In this document: piece by piece, positions 8,288 through 17,946 of the stretch | How positions within the stretch are numbered: the first letter of the stretch is position 1 | Layout of the letters: each line of letters starts with the position of its first letter | DNA from: Streptacidiphilus sp041262165 | GTDB lineage: Bacteria > Actinomycetota > Actinomycetes > Streptomycetales > Streptomycetaceae | DNA length: 64,000 bases | Assembly (NCBI RefSeq): GCF_041262165.1 | Contig: NZ_JBGCBY010000001.1 | Span: 62,001 to 126,000 of the forward strand | Direction: 5' to 3' | The notes under the pieces: model-generated | Databases searched by the model: none | What the model was told of the DNA's origin: nothing | The model's input: only the letters and a program-made list of their open reading frames with translations | Program-made: the position numbers and the translations under genes

Positions 8288-9547
8288 GTGGTCCGCTGCA
8301 AGCCTCGCCGCCCCGGTCCGGACTCCCCGTCCTCCTCTGCCGCACCCTCCCGGGCGGTCGCCGTCCTGGCCCTGGCGCTGGCCCTCGCCATCGTCGCCAC
8401 CCTCCCGCTCAGCCGTCCCGCCGCCGCCGACGACCCCTCGCCACCGAGTGCGGCGGCAGTCAGCGCGGCGCAGGCCGCGGCGTCCCGGCGCGCCGCTCAG
8501 GTCGCCGCGGTCGAGGCCGAGCTCGCCACCGCGCAGACCGCGGAGCAGGCCCTCGACTTCCAGGCCGAGCAAGCGGTGGAGCGATACAACGGTGCGACGG
8601 TCCGTCAGCAGCAGGCAGAGGCCCGCTTCGTCACGGCAGCGGCCGCCGCCGCCCGGGCAGCCGCCGACCGTCAGGCCGCCCGACGGGCGGCCTCGGCACT
8701 GGCGGCCGAGCAGTACCGCCTGGGCGTACCGCCCGCCCTGGCGGCTTTCCAGGGGCTGCTGCGGGCCGAGAACCCGCGGTCCGCGGACATCGAACGTCAG
8801 GCCCTGCACGCCGTCGACAGCCAGGCCCGCACGGTCGTGGACGAGGCCAACGGCACGGCCGCCCGGGCTGCGGCCGCCTCGTCCGCGGCCGCGCACGCCG
8901 CCGCCGACGCCCGGCAGGCCACCGTCGCAGTCGAGCAGGCGACCGTTCAGGTCCAGGCCCAGCTGGCGGCGCAGCACGCCCAGGTCGCTCAGATCGACGC
9001 CCAGCGCATCACCCTGCTGGTGCAGCTCGCCCTCGCGGAGCAGGTCTCCGTCGACCTGGCCCGCCAACGCCAACAGGCGCTCGCCGTCGCTGCCGCCAAG
9101 GCCGCCGCCGAGGCCGCCCGCCAGGCGGCCCTGGCCGCCGCCGCCCGCCACTCCTCCGTCGACGGTACGAGCGGCTACCGCCCCGGCGACGCCTCCGCCG
9201 CCGTCGCGTTCGCCAGGGCCCAGCTCGGCCGCCCCTACGTGTGGGGCGGCGCGGGGCCGGACACCTTCGACTGCTCGGGGCTGACCATGCGCGCCTGGGA
9301 GCACGCGGGCGTCGAGCTCCCGCACTTCGCCGCCGACCAGTACGCCGAGTCCACGCCGCTCTCCTACAGCCAGATCCGCCCCGGTGACCTGGTCTTCTGG
9401 TCCCACAACGGCAGCCCGCAGGACATCTACCACGTGGCGATCTACCTCGGCGACGACCAGATGATCGAGGCACCCCGTACCGGAGACGTGGTCAAGACCG
9501 CCAGCCTCTGGATCATGGGCACCCCCACCTTCTACGCCTGCCCCTGA
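8288..9547 (+). CDS. secreted NlpC/P60 peptidoglycan endopeptidase with N-terminal coiled coil
   Basis: A 419-residue cell-wall hydrolase starts at GTG 8288 after GGGAGG. A signal peptide (hydrophobic ALALALAIVATLPL, cleavage near AAA-DD at about residue 45) precedes a long Ala/Gln-rich coiled coil (about 55-290) and a C-terminal NlpC/P60 domain (about 300-419). The catalytic Cys329 is in DCSGL and His382 in YHVAIYLGDD. These enzymes cut D-Glu-mesoDAP or related bonds in peptide stems, and the coiled coil probably restrains activity, as in RipA and PcsB relatives. It ends 16 bases from the convergent DUF5990 gene. Confidence 0.9.
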   Translation: MVRCKPRRPGPDSPSSSAAPSRAVAVLALALALAIVATLPLSRPAAADDPSPPSAAAVSAAQAAASRRAAQVAAVEAELATAQTAEQALDFQAEQAVERYNGATVRQQQAEARFVTAAAAAARAAADRQAARRAASALAAEQYRLGVPPALAAFQGLLRAENPRSADIERQALHAVDSQARTVVDEANGTAARAAAASSAAAHAAADARQATVAVEQATVQVQAQLAAQHAQVAQIDAQRITLLVQLALAEQVSVDLARQRQQALAVAAAKAAAEAARQAALAAAARHSSVDGTSGYRPGDASAAVAFARAQLGRPYVWGGAGPDTFDCSGLTMRAWEHAGVELPHFAADQYAESTPLSYSQIRPGDLVFWSHNGSPQDIYHVAIYLGDDQMIEAPRTGDVVKTASLWIMGTPTFYACP

Positions 9548-9563
9548 CGTCTCCCTGGCACTT

Positions 9564-10028
9564 CTAGGCGGTCCAGCTCACCCAGGGCGGGACGACGCGT
9601 GCGCACAGCGGGTGGCCCTTCGCGTCGGTGAGGCGGAGCCGGGCGGTCAGCAGGCCGGTGGTGAGGGCGGCGGTGGCCACGTCCGGCGGGATCGCGGCGA
9701 GGATCAGCTTCGCCCGGCGGAAGAGGGTGAACGCGCCCCCGGGGTCGACCGTCCCCCAGGAGAGGTAGACGAAGCGCGCGCCGCGTCCGCCCTGGACGTA
9801 CGGCCCCGTGATGTCCACCGCTCCGTCCGCCACCTGGTCCGTCGCTGGGGTCGCCACGCAGTCGAGCGTCCAGCTCGCGCCCGGGGCGTCGCCGGGGTGG
9901 AGCCCGTACAACTCGTCACGGCGGTTCCGGCGCTGGACGGCTACATGGACGTCGCGGTAGCCGGGGAAGTCAGGACTGCCCGCACAGGTACGCCCTGGCA
10001 GGTCGTAGCCCTCGATCCGGATCTGCAT
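9564..10028 (-). CDS. DUF5990 family protein
   Basis: The 154-residue protein opens with MQIRIEGYDLPGRTC, the start I associate with the actinobacterial DUF5990 family. It has no signal peptide or membrane segment and looks like a soluble beta-rich protein with three cysteines. The function is unknown. It lies downstream of ppa on the same strand but is separated from it by a GC-rich hairpin. Confidence 0.7.
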   Translation of the reverse strand: MQIRIEGYDLPGRTCAGSPDFPGYRDVHVAVQRRNRRDELYGLHPGDAPGASWTLDCVATPATDQVADGAVDITGPYVQGGRGARFVYLSWGTVDPGGAFTLFRRAKLILAAIPPDVATAALTTGLLTARLRLTDAKGHPLCARVVPPWVSWTA

Positions 10029-10048
10029 GGGGCCATTCTGACGCGAAA

Positions 10049-10084
10049 CGCCGCCCCCGGGCCCGGTAGGGGCCGAGGGCGGCG
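10049..10084 (-). terminator. GC-rich hairpin downstream of ppa
   Basis: Bases 10049-10056 pair perfectly with 10077-10084, and an inner 5-bp stem (10060-10064 / 10070-10074) continues it after small bulges. It sits 20 bases after the ppa stop on the minus strand, so it probably ends or attenuates that transcript. Confidence 0.5.
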
Positions 10085-10103
10085 GGGCCGTACTGACGGG
10101 ACG

Positions 10104-10598
10104 TCAGTGGGCGTGACCGGAGTCCGCGAGGCGCTTGATCGAGTTGACGATCTCCTCCTCGGCTTCGACGCGGCCGACCCAGTGGGCGCCCTCGACCGAC
10201 TTGCCGGGCTCCAGGTCCTTGTAGACCTCGAAGAAGTGCTGGATCTCCAGGCGGTCGAACTCCGACACATGGTGGATGTCGCGCAGGTGCTCCCAGCGCG
10301 GGTCCGAGGCCGGGACGCAGAGCAGCTTGTCGTCCCCGCCGGCCTCGTCGGTCATGTGGAACATGCCGATGGCCCGGCACTTGATGAGGCAGCCCGGGAA
10401 GGTCGGCTCATCGAGGATGACCAGCGCGTCCAGCGGGTCGCCGTCCTCGCCGAGGGTGCCCTCGACGAAGCCGTAGTCGGCCGGGTAGCGGGTCGAGGTG
10501 AAGAGCATCCGGTCAAGGAAGATACGACCAGTTTCGTGGTCGACCTCGTACTTGTTCCGCGAACCCTTCGGAATCTCGATCGTGACGTCGAACTCCAA
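10104..10598 (-). CDS. ppa: inorganic pyrophosphatase
   Basis: The 164-residue family I soluble pyrophosphatase hydrolyses PPi to two phosphates and so drives biosynthetic reactions in the cytosol. The signature DGDPLDALVI supplies the metal-binding aspartates. The early EIPKGSRNKYE and later active-site blocks (ADYGFVEGT, KRLADSG end) are intact, and the length is normal for bacteria. It diverges from dacB, and the gap of 111 bases should hold both promoters. This ppa/dacB arrangement is common in Streptomyces. Confidence 0.96.
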   Translation of the reverse strand: MEFDVTIEIPKGSRNKYEVDHETGRIFLDRMLFTSTRYPADYGFVEGTLGEDGDPLDALVILDEPTFPGCLIKCRAIGMFHMTDEAGGDDKLLCVPASDPRWEHLRDIHHVSEFDRLEIQHFFEVYKDLEPGKSVEGAHWVGRVEAEEEIVNSIKRLADSGHAH

Positions 10599-10709
10599 GG
10601 CTCCTCCATTCCACGTTTTTAGATCTTGCAGTCAGATCTTCGCAGTCAGACGTTGGTAGCCAATAGTGTCTCCTACGGCATGGGGTGCTTGGGAAAGGGG
10701 CAGGTCCGG

Positions 10710-12344
10710 ATGGGTACATGGTGGCACCAGGGGGACACTGCCAAGCGGGCCGCCGCTGTTGTGGCGGCGCACGGTGGGCGGGCCGCCGCGGTGGTGGCGG
10801 CGCACGGTGGGCGGGCCGCCGCGGTGGTGGCGGCGCACGGTGCGCGGGCCGCGCGCGCATATGCGCTGGCACCGGTGCGGGGAGTCGCCCTGGTGGCGGG
10901 CGGGGTGGGTCTCGCGCTGGCCGCCGGAAGCATCGCCGTCGCCGGGCCGTGGCAGGGCGGCCAGCGGGTCGCGGAGCGGAAGCGCACGCAGGTCACGCAC
11001 GTCGCACAGGCCGACGGCCGGGTGACGGTCCGCCCCAGGCCGGTCCCGGTGCCGCAGTGGCACCCGGCGCAGGACGTACTACTGCCCGCGACCGGCACCG
11101 GTACCGCGAGTGGCACCTCCGTCGGCACCGCGAGCGGCGCCCTGAACCCGGCCGCCCCGCTGCCGACCCGCAGCGGTCTCGCCGCGGCCCTCGATCCCGC
11201 CATGAACGCCTCTGTCCTCGGCCAGGTCACCGCGTCCGTCGTGGACGCCGCCACCGGGCAGACGCTCTATACCTCCGATGCGAACACGCCGCAGACCCCC
11301 GCCTCCACCAACAAGATCGCCACCTCCGTCGCCGCGCTTTCCCTCCTCGGCCCAGAGCATCGCTTCACCACTCGGGTGGTGACCACGAGTCCGGGAAAAA
11401 TCGTCCTGGTCGGCGGCGGGGACCCCACCCTCACCGCGGCCGCCACCAGCGGCGACGACCCCCAGTCCAGCCTCGCCACGCTCGCCGACCGCACCGCCGC
11501 CGCGCTCAGGGCGAGCGGCACCGGCACCGTGCGCCTTGGGTACGACATATCGCTGTTCACCGGCAGCGCCGTCCACCCCATAGGGATCAACGACAACATC
11601 GCCCTGGTGCAGGCACTGACTGTGGACGAGGGCCGGATAGATCCGCACAGCACCGAGAACGCCGCCCGCTACTCCGACCCGGCCGCCACGGCCGCCGACA
11701 CCTTCGCGTCGCTGCTCCAGGACCGCGGAGTCAACGTGCAGAACACGCCCCAGCAGGAGACCGCCGCCGCCGGAGCGACCCCGGTCGCCGAGGTCAGCTC
11801 GCAGCCGCTGGGCGAGATCGTCGAACGGATGCTCACCGAGAGCGACAACGACATCGCCGAGGCGCTCGGCCACCAGGCCGCCCTCGCGGCCCACCAGCCC
11901 GCGACCTTCGCCGGCGGAGCGGCGGCCGTGCGGCAGGCTCTCGTCGGGCTCGGGATCCAGCTCGGCAGCGCCCGCCTCTACGACGCCAGCGGCCTCGACG
12001 GGAACGACGGGATCCCGGCCGCCGTGCTCACCCAACTGCTGACTCTCGCCGCCTCCCCGGCGCATCCGGAGCTGCGCTCGGTCCTCAGCGGGCTGCCGAT
12101 CGCGGGTTTCACCGGAACGCTCGACAACCGCTACACGGACGGCAGCAGCACCTCCGGGCTCGGACTGGTCCGCGCGAAGACGGGATCCCTGCAGACCGTC
12201 AACACCCTTGCCGGGCTGGTGGTGGACCGTGACGGCAGGCTGCTGGTGTTCGCCTTCATGTCGAACGGCAGCGGAGCAGCCAACTCCGCACGTGCCGCGC
12301 TGGACCGCCTCGCCGGGCGCGTAGCCGTATGCGGCTGCCGCTAG
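10710..12344 (+). CDS. dacB: D-alanyl-D-alanine carboxypeptidase/endopeptidase (PBP4 family)
   Basis: This 544-residue serine peptidase trims or cross-cuts peptidoglycan stems outside the membrane. The active-site set is complete: STNK at 199-202, SDN at 378-380 and KTG at 490-492. The start ATG 10710 follows AAAGGGG. Before the membrane anchor (about 55-75) the cytosolic N-terminus has three copies of an 11-residue repeat (RAAAVVAAHGG), encoded by a 33-bp DNA tandem repeat. A linker with repeated GTAS-type residues follows the anchor. The next gene starts 18 bases downstream. Confidence 0.92.
   Translation: MGTWWHQGDTAKRAAAVVAAHGGRAAAVVAAHGGRAAAVVAAHGARAARAYALAPVRGVALVAGGVGLALAAGSIAVAGPWQGGQRVAERKRTQVTHVAQADGRVTVRPRPVPVPQWHPAQDVLLPATGTGTASGTSVGTASGALNPAAPLPTRSGLAAALDPAMNASVLGQVTASVVDAATGQTLYTSDANTPQTPASTNKIATSVAALSLLGPEHRFTTRVVTTSPGKIVLVGGGDPTLTAAATSGDDPQSSLATLADRTAAALRASGTGTVRLGYDISLFTGSAVHPIGINDNIALVQALTVDEGRIDPHSTENAARYSDPAATAADTFASLLQDRGVNVQNTPQQETAAAGATPVAEVSSQPLGEIVERMLTESDNDIAEALGHQAALAAHQPATFAGGAAAVRQALVGLGIQLGSARLYDASGLDGNDGIPAAVLTQLLTLAASPAHPELRSVLSGLPIAGFTGTLDNRYTDGSSTSGLGLVRAKTGSLQTVNTLAGLVVDRDGRLLVFAFMSNGSGAANSARAALDRLAGRVAVCGCR
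10745..10843 (+). repeat. 33-bp tandem repeat, three copies, inside dacB
   Basis: The copies start at 10745, 10778 and 10811 and differ by only a few bases. A degenerate fourth copy begins at 10844. The unit is a multiple of three, so the frame is kept and the protein gains 11 residues per copy. Copy number probably varies between strains. Confidence 0.85.
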
Positions 12345-12362
12345 CGGACCGGAGCACGTACG

Positions 12363-13529
12363 GTGGCAGGTATGACGAGCCCGAGCGGCGGTGCGGACAT
12401 GGCGGATACATCGGACATGGTCGACTGGAATCTCGCGGTCTCCACCGCGACCCGACTGGTACGACCAGGACCGGACGTCACGAGGGAGGAGGCCCGCGAG
12501 GCAGTCGCCGAACTGCGCCGGCACGCGACGGCGGCGGAGGAGCACGTACGCGCGTTCACCGGAATGGCGTCCCCGGGCGGAGGAACCCCGGTGCTCGTGG
12601 TCGACCGGCCCGGCTGGATCAAGGCCAATGTTGCCGGGTTCCGCACGATCATCGCCCCGCTCACCGAGCGGATGCAGGAGCGCAGGGGGACGATGCCGGG
12701 CGGCGCGGCCCTGGGTGCGGTGGGCGGCAAGGTCACCGGCATCGAGGTGGGGATGCTGCTCGCCTTCCTGTCGTCCAAGGTCCTCGGCCAGTACGAGACC
12801 TTCGCCCCGGCTGAGGTCCCGTCAGACCTCTCCACTCTCGACGACGAGCACCCGGTGCAGCCGGGCCGGCTGCTCCTGGTCGTCCCCAACATCGTCCAGG
12901 TCGAGCGCGAGCTCGGCGTCGACCCGCACGACTTCCGAATGTGGGTCTGCCTGCACGAGGAGACCCACCGCACCCAGTTCACCGCCGTGCCCTGGCTGCG
13001 CGACCACATCGAGGGCGAGATCCACGCCTTCCTCGCGCAGACCGACATCGACCCGGCGACCCTGCTGGAGCGGCTGCGCGAAGCGGTCGGCTCGCTGCCC
13101 GGCTTCGGCGGCGGTTCGGCCGACGACGGGGAGGGCGGCGCTCCCAGCAGCCTGATCGACGTGGTGCAGACGCCCGCCCAGCGGGAGATCCTGGGGCGGC
13201 TCACCGCGGTGATGTCGCTGCTGGAGGGCCACGCCGACGTGGTGATGGACGGCGTCGGACCCGAGGTCGTCCCGACCGTGGCGGAGATCCGGGAGAAGTT
13301 CCAGCAGCGCCGCGCCAAGGGCGCCGGACGGATGGACCAGGTGCTGCGCCGGCTGCTCGGGCTGGACGCGAAGATGCGGCAGTACCAGGACGGGGCGGTG
13401 TTCGTGCGCGCGGTCGTGGACGCCGTGGGGATGGAGGGGTTCAACCGGGTGTGGACCTCGCCGAACACCCTCCCCACCAAGGAGGAGATCCACAACCCGA
13501 GCGCCTGGGTGGCCCGGATCCACAAGTGA
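12363..13529 (+). CDS. zinc-dependent metalloprotease-like protein (DUF2342)
   Basis: The 388-residue protein belongs to the actinobacterial DUF2342 zincin-like family, sometimes labelled as an F420-biosynthesis-associated protein. It has an HEETH zinc motif (His198, Glu199, His202) and the typical LLEGHADVVMDG block downstream. No signal peptide is present, so it should be cytosolic. The start used is GTG 12363 (GGAG eight bases upstream); ATG 12372 is possible. It lies between dacB and tilS, a conserved order. The substrate is unknown. Confidence 0.85.
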   Translation: MAGMTSPSGGADMADTSDMVDWNLAVSTATRLVRPGPDVTREEAREAVAELRRHATAAEEHVRAFTGMASPGGGTPVLVVDRPGWIKANVAGFRTIIAPLTERMQERRGTMPGGAALGAVGGKVTGIEVGMLLAFLSSKVLGQYETFAPAEVPSDLSTLDDEHPVQPGRLLLVVPNIVQVERELGVDPHDFRMWVCLHEETHRTQFTAVPWLRDHIEGEIHAFLAQTDIDPATLLERLREAVGSLPGFGGGSADDGEGGAPSSLIDVVQTPAQREILGRLTAVMSLLEGHADVVMDGVGPEVVPTVAEIREKFQQRRAKGAGRMDQVLRRLLGLDAKMRQYQDGAVFVRAVVDAVGMEGFNRVWTSPNTLPTKEEIHNPSAWVARIHK

Positions 13530-13804
13530 CGCCGTCCGGCGCCGGGAGGACAGCGGACCTCCGACGCGCCGGGCGTCCCCCGAGTGGAGTACAGCTGAGG
13601 GGTGGTCAGCTCGGTCGGTTGCCTGCAGGAAGGTTTCTGCATTCACCCGTCCGAGCGGACCCTTGATGTCACCGGAACCGGGAGGGGCCTCGGCGCGGAA
13701 GACTTCTGCGACGATCCCCCTACAACCGTCTGCAACGCACCGGTCACGCTGTGAGACGATTCGGCATCCCCTCAGCTCCGGTCCGCTCCGAGGAGTGATC
13801 AATC

Positions 13805-14914
13805 ATGGGTCCGCACCCCGCGGTGGCCGCGATACGCCTGGCAGTACGCCGGGTGCTCAACGACGTCGCCGCCCAGGTACCTGACACCTTCACTGCCCCC
13901 GACCTTCCCCCTTCCCCCGTCCTGCCCGACCCCCGCCCCGTGTTCCGTCCGGTCGGCGACGTCGACCCCCGGCACGCCCGGCTCCGTACCCCCCGCCCCC
14001 GCCCCGCGCCGGACGCCCCCCTCGTCCTGGTCGCCTGCAGCGGCGGCGCCGACTCCATGGCCCTCGCTGCCGCCACCGCCTTCGAGGCCGCCAAGCTCGG
14101 TCTCCGCGCCGGCGCGGTCACCATTGACCACGGCCTGCAGCGGGGTTCCACCGCCCGGGCCGTCGAGGTCGCGGCGCGGCTCCGCGCGCTCGGCCTCGAC
14201 CCGGTGGACGCCCTCGGCGTGCACGTCGGCCGGGCCGGCGGACCGGAGGCCGCCGCCCGCGACGCCCGCTACGCCGCCCTGGACAGCGCCGCCGAGCGCC
14301 ACGGCGCGTCCGTCGTCCTCCTCGGCCACACCCGTGACGACCAAGCGGAAACCGTCCTGCTCGGCCTCGCCCGGGGCTCGGGCCCGCGCTCGCTGTCCGG
14401 GATGCCGGCCGCCACCGGCCGCTACCGCCGTCCCTTCCTCGAGCTCGATCGGGGCATCACCCGCGCGGCCTGCGCCGTGCTCGACCTGCCGGTCTGGGAC
14501 GACCCGCACAACACGGACCCCGCCTACACCCGCGCCCGGGTCCGCCACGAGGTCCTGCCGGTCCTGGAGAAGCACCTCGGCGGCGGGGTGGTCGAGGCGC
14601 TCGCCCGGACCGCCCGGCTGTTCCGCGACGACGCCGACGCCCTGGACACCTGGGCCGCGCAGGCCGAGGTCGAGGCCCTCAGCGAGGAGGGCCTCGAGGT
14701 GGCGAAGCTCGCAGTACTCCCGCCCGCCGTCCGCCGCCGGGTGCTCAGGCGCGGCGCGATCCGGGCCGGAAGCCCCCCCGGCGACCTCTTCGCGCGCCAC
14801 GTCGAAGCCATGGACCACCTCGTCACCGACTGGCACGGCCAGGGCCCGCTGCACCTGCCCGGTGCCGTCGAACTCCGCCGCCGTTCCGGCCACCTCGCCT
14901 TCCGCCGACCGTAG
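13805..14914 (+). CDS. tilS: tRNA(Ile)-lysidine synthetase
   Basis: The 369-residue enzyme ligates lysine to C34 of the tRNA-Ile CAU anticodon, so that it reads AUA as isoleucine. The PP-loop ATPase motif SGGADS is at residues 79-84. Conserved GHTRDDQAET and DDPHNTDPAYTRARVRHEVLP blocks follow. The first 60 or so residues are a Pro-rich extension seen in other actinobacterial TilS proteins. hpt starts 65 bases downstream, and this tilS-hpt-ftsH order is common in Gram-positive bacteria. Confidence 0.95.
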   Translation: MGPHPAVAAIRLAVRRVLNDVAAQVPDTFTAPDLPPSPVLPDPRPVFRPVGDVDPRHARLRTPRPRPAPDAPLVLVACSGGADSMALAAATAFEAAKLGLRAGAVTIDHGLQRGSTARAVEVAARLRALGLDPVDALGVHVGRAGGPEAAARDARYAALDSAAERHGASVVLLGHTRDDQAETVLLGLARGSGPRSLSGMPAATGRYRRPFLELDRGITRAACAVLDLPVWDDPHNTDPAYTRARVRHEVLPVLEKHLGGGVVEALARTARLFRDDADALDTWAAQAEVEALSEEGLEVAKLAVLPPAVRRRVLRRGAIRAGSPPGDLFARHVEAMDHLVTDWHGQGPLHLPGAVELRRRSGHLAFRRP

Positions 14915-14979
14915 CCATGAACGGGTGTGGCAAGGTTGACGCAGACACCGGATCTCCAGCACTTGAGGAAGTACCGCGG

Positions 14980-15534
14980 GTGGACGAGAAGGACATGGGC
15001 ACCGACCTTGCGAAGGTGCTCATCAGCAAGGACGAGATCGACGCCAAGCTGGCCGAACTGGCGGAGCTGGTCGACCGCGACTACGCGGGCAAGGACCTGC
15101 TGATCGTGGGAGTGCTCAAGGGCGCGGTGATGGTCATGGCAGACCTGGCCCGGACCCTGCACAGCCCGGTCACCATGGACTGGATGGCCGTCTCCTCGTA
15201 CGGCATGGGCACCAAGTCCTCCGGCGTGGTCCGTATCCTCAAGGACCTGGACACCGACATCAACGGCCGGGACGTGCTCATCGTCGAGGACATCATCGAC
15301 TCGGGCCTGACTCTGTCCTGGCTGCTCAGCAATCTGCAGTCGCGTGGCCCCGCCTCGCTGGAGGTCTGCGCGCTGCTGCGCAAGCCCGATGCGGCGAAGG
15401 TCTCCATCGACGTGAAGTACGTCGGATTCGACATCCCCAACGAGTTCGTGGTGGGTTACGGACTCGACTACGCGGAGAAGTACCGCAACCTTCCTTTCGT
15501 CGGGACTCTCGCCCCGCACGTCTACGGCGGCTGA
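14980..15534 (+). CDS. hpt: hypoxanthine phosphoribosyltransferase
   Basis: The 184-residue purine-salvage enzyme converts hypoxanthine or guanine plus PRPP to IMP or GMP. The PRPP-binding signature VLIVEDIIDSGLTL is present near residue 106, followed by a KYVGFDIPNEFVVGYGLDY block that closes the purine site. The start GTG 14980 follows GAGGAA by nine bases. A longer frame from 14917 adds a non-conserved leader. It is cytosolic and lies between tilS and ftsH. Confidence 0.95.
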   Translation: MDEKDMGTDLAKVLISKDEIDAKLAELAELVDRDYAGKDLLIVGVLKGAVMVMADLARTLHSPVTMDWMAVSSYGMGTKSSGVVRILKDLDTDINGRDVLIVEDIIDSGLTLSWLLSNLQSRGPASLEVCALLRKPDAAKVSIDVKYVGFDIPNEFVVGYGLDYAEKYRNLPFVGTLAPHVYGG

Positions 15535-15781
15535 ATACCCCGTGCCTGACCCGGGAACAGGGAGGGGTTTCCCACCGTTGGACCCGGGGAAGGGCCGTTC
15601 GACACCGGTGCGCAGTGATTCCCATGGAGAATGACTGCGGTACCGTCCAATAATCCGCCTCAGCAAGTGAGGGCGGATGACCAACCGGTCGAGGTCATAC
15701 ATAGGACGCGTCTCCCAGCTCAGGGCTGGGGACGCCGCACAGTGGCAGGAGGGACGGGGCGGCTGATGTCGCCCCGCATGG

Positions 15782-17791
15782 ATGGACGTGAAGCGATACT
15801 TCCGTGCGCCGGTGATGTGGATCGTGCTGGCCGTCCTCGCCGTCGTCGTGCTGATGCAGGTGGTGTCCTCCTCGGCCGGTTACAAGACCGAGGACACCAG
15901 CGCCGTCGTCGCCGCGATCAACGACGGCAGGGCCCAGTCGGTCCAGATCACCAATGGCGACAGTCAGATGATCAAGGTCCAGCTGAAGAGCGGCCAGCAG
16001 GTCGACGGTTCCAACCAGATCCAGGCGCCGTACGTCTCGGACCAGTACGCCGCGACTCTGTCCGACCAGCTGCAGAAGGACGTCTCGAACAAGACGATCG
16101 ACAGCTTCACCGTCAAGCAGGACAAGCAGAACGCCTTCGTCGGCCTGCTGCTGTCCTTCCTGCCGTTCGTGCTGATCATCGTGGTGTTCCTGTTCCTGAT
16201 GAACCAGATGCAGGGCGGCGGATCGCGTGTCATGCAGTTCGGGAAGTCCAAGGCCAAGCTGATCACCAAGGACACCCCCAAGACGACCTTCTCGGACGTC
16301 GCCGGTGCTGACGAGGCGGTGGAGGAGCTCCACGAGATCAAGGAGTTCCTGCAGGAGCCGGCCAAGTTCCAGGCCGTCGGCGCCAAGATCCCCAAGGGCG
16401 TGCTGCTCTACGGCCCGCCCGGAACCGGCAAGACCCTGCTGGCCCGTGCGGTCGCGGGTGAGGCCGGGGTGCCGTTCTACTCGATCTCGGGCTCCGACTT
16501 CGTCGAGATGTTCGTGGGTGTCGGCGCGAGCCGGGTCCGCGACCTGTTCGAGCAGGCCAAGGCGAACGCCCCGGCGATCGTCTTCGTCGACGAGATCGAC
16601 GCGGTCGGCCGCCACCGCGGCGCCGGCCTCGGCGGTGGGCACGACGAGCGTGAGCAGACCCTCAACCAGCTGCTGGTCGAGATGGACGGCTTCGACGTCA
16701 AGGGTGGCGTGATCCTCATCGCGGCCACCAACCGTCCCGACATCCTGGACCCGGCGCTGCTGCGCCCGGGCCGCTTCGACCGCCAGATCGCGGTGGACCG
16801 CCCCGATCTCCAGGGTCGCTTCGAGATCCTGAAGGTGCACCAGAAGGGCAAGCCGGTCGCCCCGGACGTCGATCTGATGACCGTCGCCCGTCGCACCCCC
16901 GGCTTCACCGGCGCGGACCTGGCCAACGTCCTCAACGAGGCCGCACTGCTCACCGCGCGCAGCGACAAGAAGCTGGTCGACAACTTCACGCTGGACGAGG
17001 CGATCGACCGAGTGGTGGCCGGTCCGCAGAAGCGCACGCGGATCATGTCGGAGAAGGAAAAGAAGATCACCGCGTACCACGAGGGCGGTCACGCCCTGGT
17101 CGCGGCGGCCTCGCCGAACAGCGACCCGGTGCACAAGGTCACCATCCTCTCCCGCGGCCGGGCCCTGGGTTACACCATGGTCCTCCCGGACGAGGACAGG
17201 TACTCGACCACCCGCAACGAGATGCTGGACCAGCTCGCCTACATGATGGGCGGGCGCGCGGCGGAGGAACTGGTCTTCCACGACCCGACCACCGGCGCGT
17301 CCAACGACATCGAGAAGGCCACCACCACGGCGCGGGCCATGGTCACCCAGTACGGGATGACCGAGCGCCTGGGTGCGATCAAGTTCGGGACCGACGCCTC
17401 CGAGCCCTTCCTGGGACGTGAGATGGGTCACCAGCGCGACTACTCGGAAGAGGTCGCCGGGCTGGTGGACGAAGAGGTCAAGAAGCTGATCGAGAACGCC
17501 CACAACGAGGCGTGGGAGATCCTCGTCGAGAACCGGGACGTCCTGGACAACCTGGTGCTCGAACTGCTGGAGAAGGAGACGCTGAACAAGGAGCAGATCG
17601 CCGAGATCTTCGCTCCGATCGTGAAGCGCCCCGCCCGCCCGGCCTGGACCGGATCCGCCCGCCGGACCCCGTCCACCCGTCCGCCGGTCCAGTCCCCCAA
17701 GGAACTGGCCCTGACCAACGGTGCCGCTCAGCTCGACGCGGCGCCGGTGGTGGACATCGTGAAGCTCCCGCAGGAGCCCACGGAGGGCTAA
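15782..17791 (+). CDS. ftsH: ATP-dependent zinc metalloprotease FtsH
   Basis: This 669-residue membrane-anchored AAA+ protease degrades misfolded membrane proteins and regulators. Two membrane segments (about 11-31 and 120-140) flank a short external domain. The Walker A motif GPPGTGKT is at 211-218, Walker B is IVFVDEIDAVG, and the second region of homology is RPGRFDRQI. The zinc motif HEGGH is at 433-437. The C-terminal tail is Pro/Arg-rich with TRPPVQSP. The start is ATG 15782, although the ribosome binding site is weak. A strong terminator follows. Confidence 0.97.
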   Translation: MDVKRYFRAPVMWIVLAVLAVVVLMQVVSSSAGYKTEDTSAVVAAINDGRAQSVQITNGDSQMIKVQLKSGQQVDGSNQIQAPYVSDQYAATLSDQLQKDVSNKTIDSFTVKQDKQNAFVGLLLSFLPFVLIIVVFLFLMNQMQGGGSRVMQFGKSKAKLITKDTPKTTFSDVAGADEAVEELHEIKEFLQEPAKFQAVGAKIPKGVLLYGPPGTGKTLLARAVAGEAGVPFYSISGSDFVEMFVGVGASRVRDLFEQAKANAPAIVFVDEIDAVGRHRGAGLGGGHDEREQTLNQLLVEMDGFDVKGGVILIAATNRPDILDPALLRPGRFDRQIAVDRPDLQGRFEILKVHQKGKPVAPDVDLMTVARRTPGFTGADLANVLNEAALLTARSDKKLVDNFTLDEAIDRVVAGPQKRTRIMSEKEKKITAYHEGGHALVAAASPNSDPVHKVTILSRGRALGYTMVLPDEDRYSTTRNEMLDQLAYMMGGRAAEELVFHDPTTGASNDIEKATTTARAMVTQYGMTERLGAIKFGTDASEPFLGREMGHQRDYSEEVAGLVDEEVKKLIENAHNEAWEILVENRDVLDNLVLELLEKETLNKEQIAEIFAPIVKRPARPAWTGSARRTPSTRPPVQSPKELALTNGAAQLDAAPVVDIVKLPQEPTEG

Positions 17792-17831
17792 CCCTGGCGA
17801 GGCTCTCGCCTCGGAATCGACCGGAATGATA

Positions 17832-17870
17832 GCCGCTGCCCCAAGGTTCTAACCTTGGGGCAGCGGCTTT
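17832..17870 (+). terminator. terminator after ftsH
   Basis: Bases 17832-17848 and 17851-17867 are perfect 17-bp reverse complements around two bases (in practice a 6-base loop). TTT follows. It separates ftsH from folE. Confidence 0.85.
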
Positions 17871-17946
17871 GCGGCGTGCAGGCGACCCATGCAGGCAATT
17901 CGTGTCGGCAAAGCCAGACGTGCAGGTGACCTACTGGAGGAGACCC

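Noticed and set aside
5905..9387. 1160-codon plus-strand frame spanning three genes
   Set aside because: It runs out of frame through the ThrE-like, membrane and NlpC/P60 genes and is Arg/Pro/Gly-rich, which is typical of a shadow.
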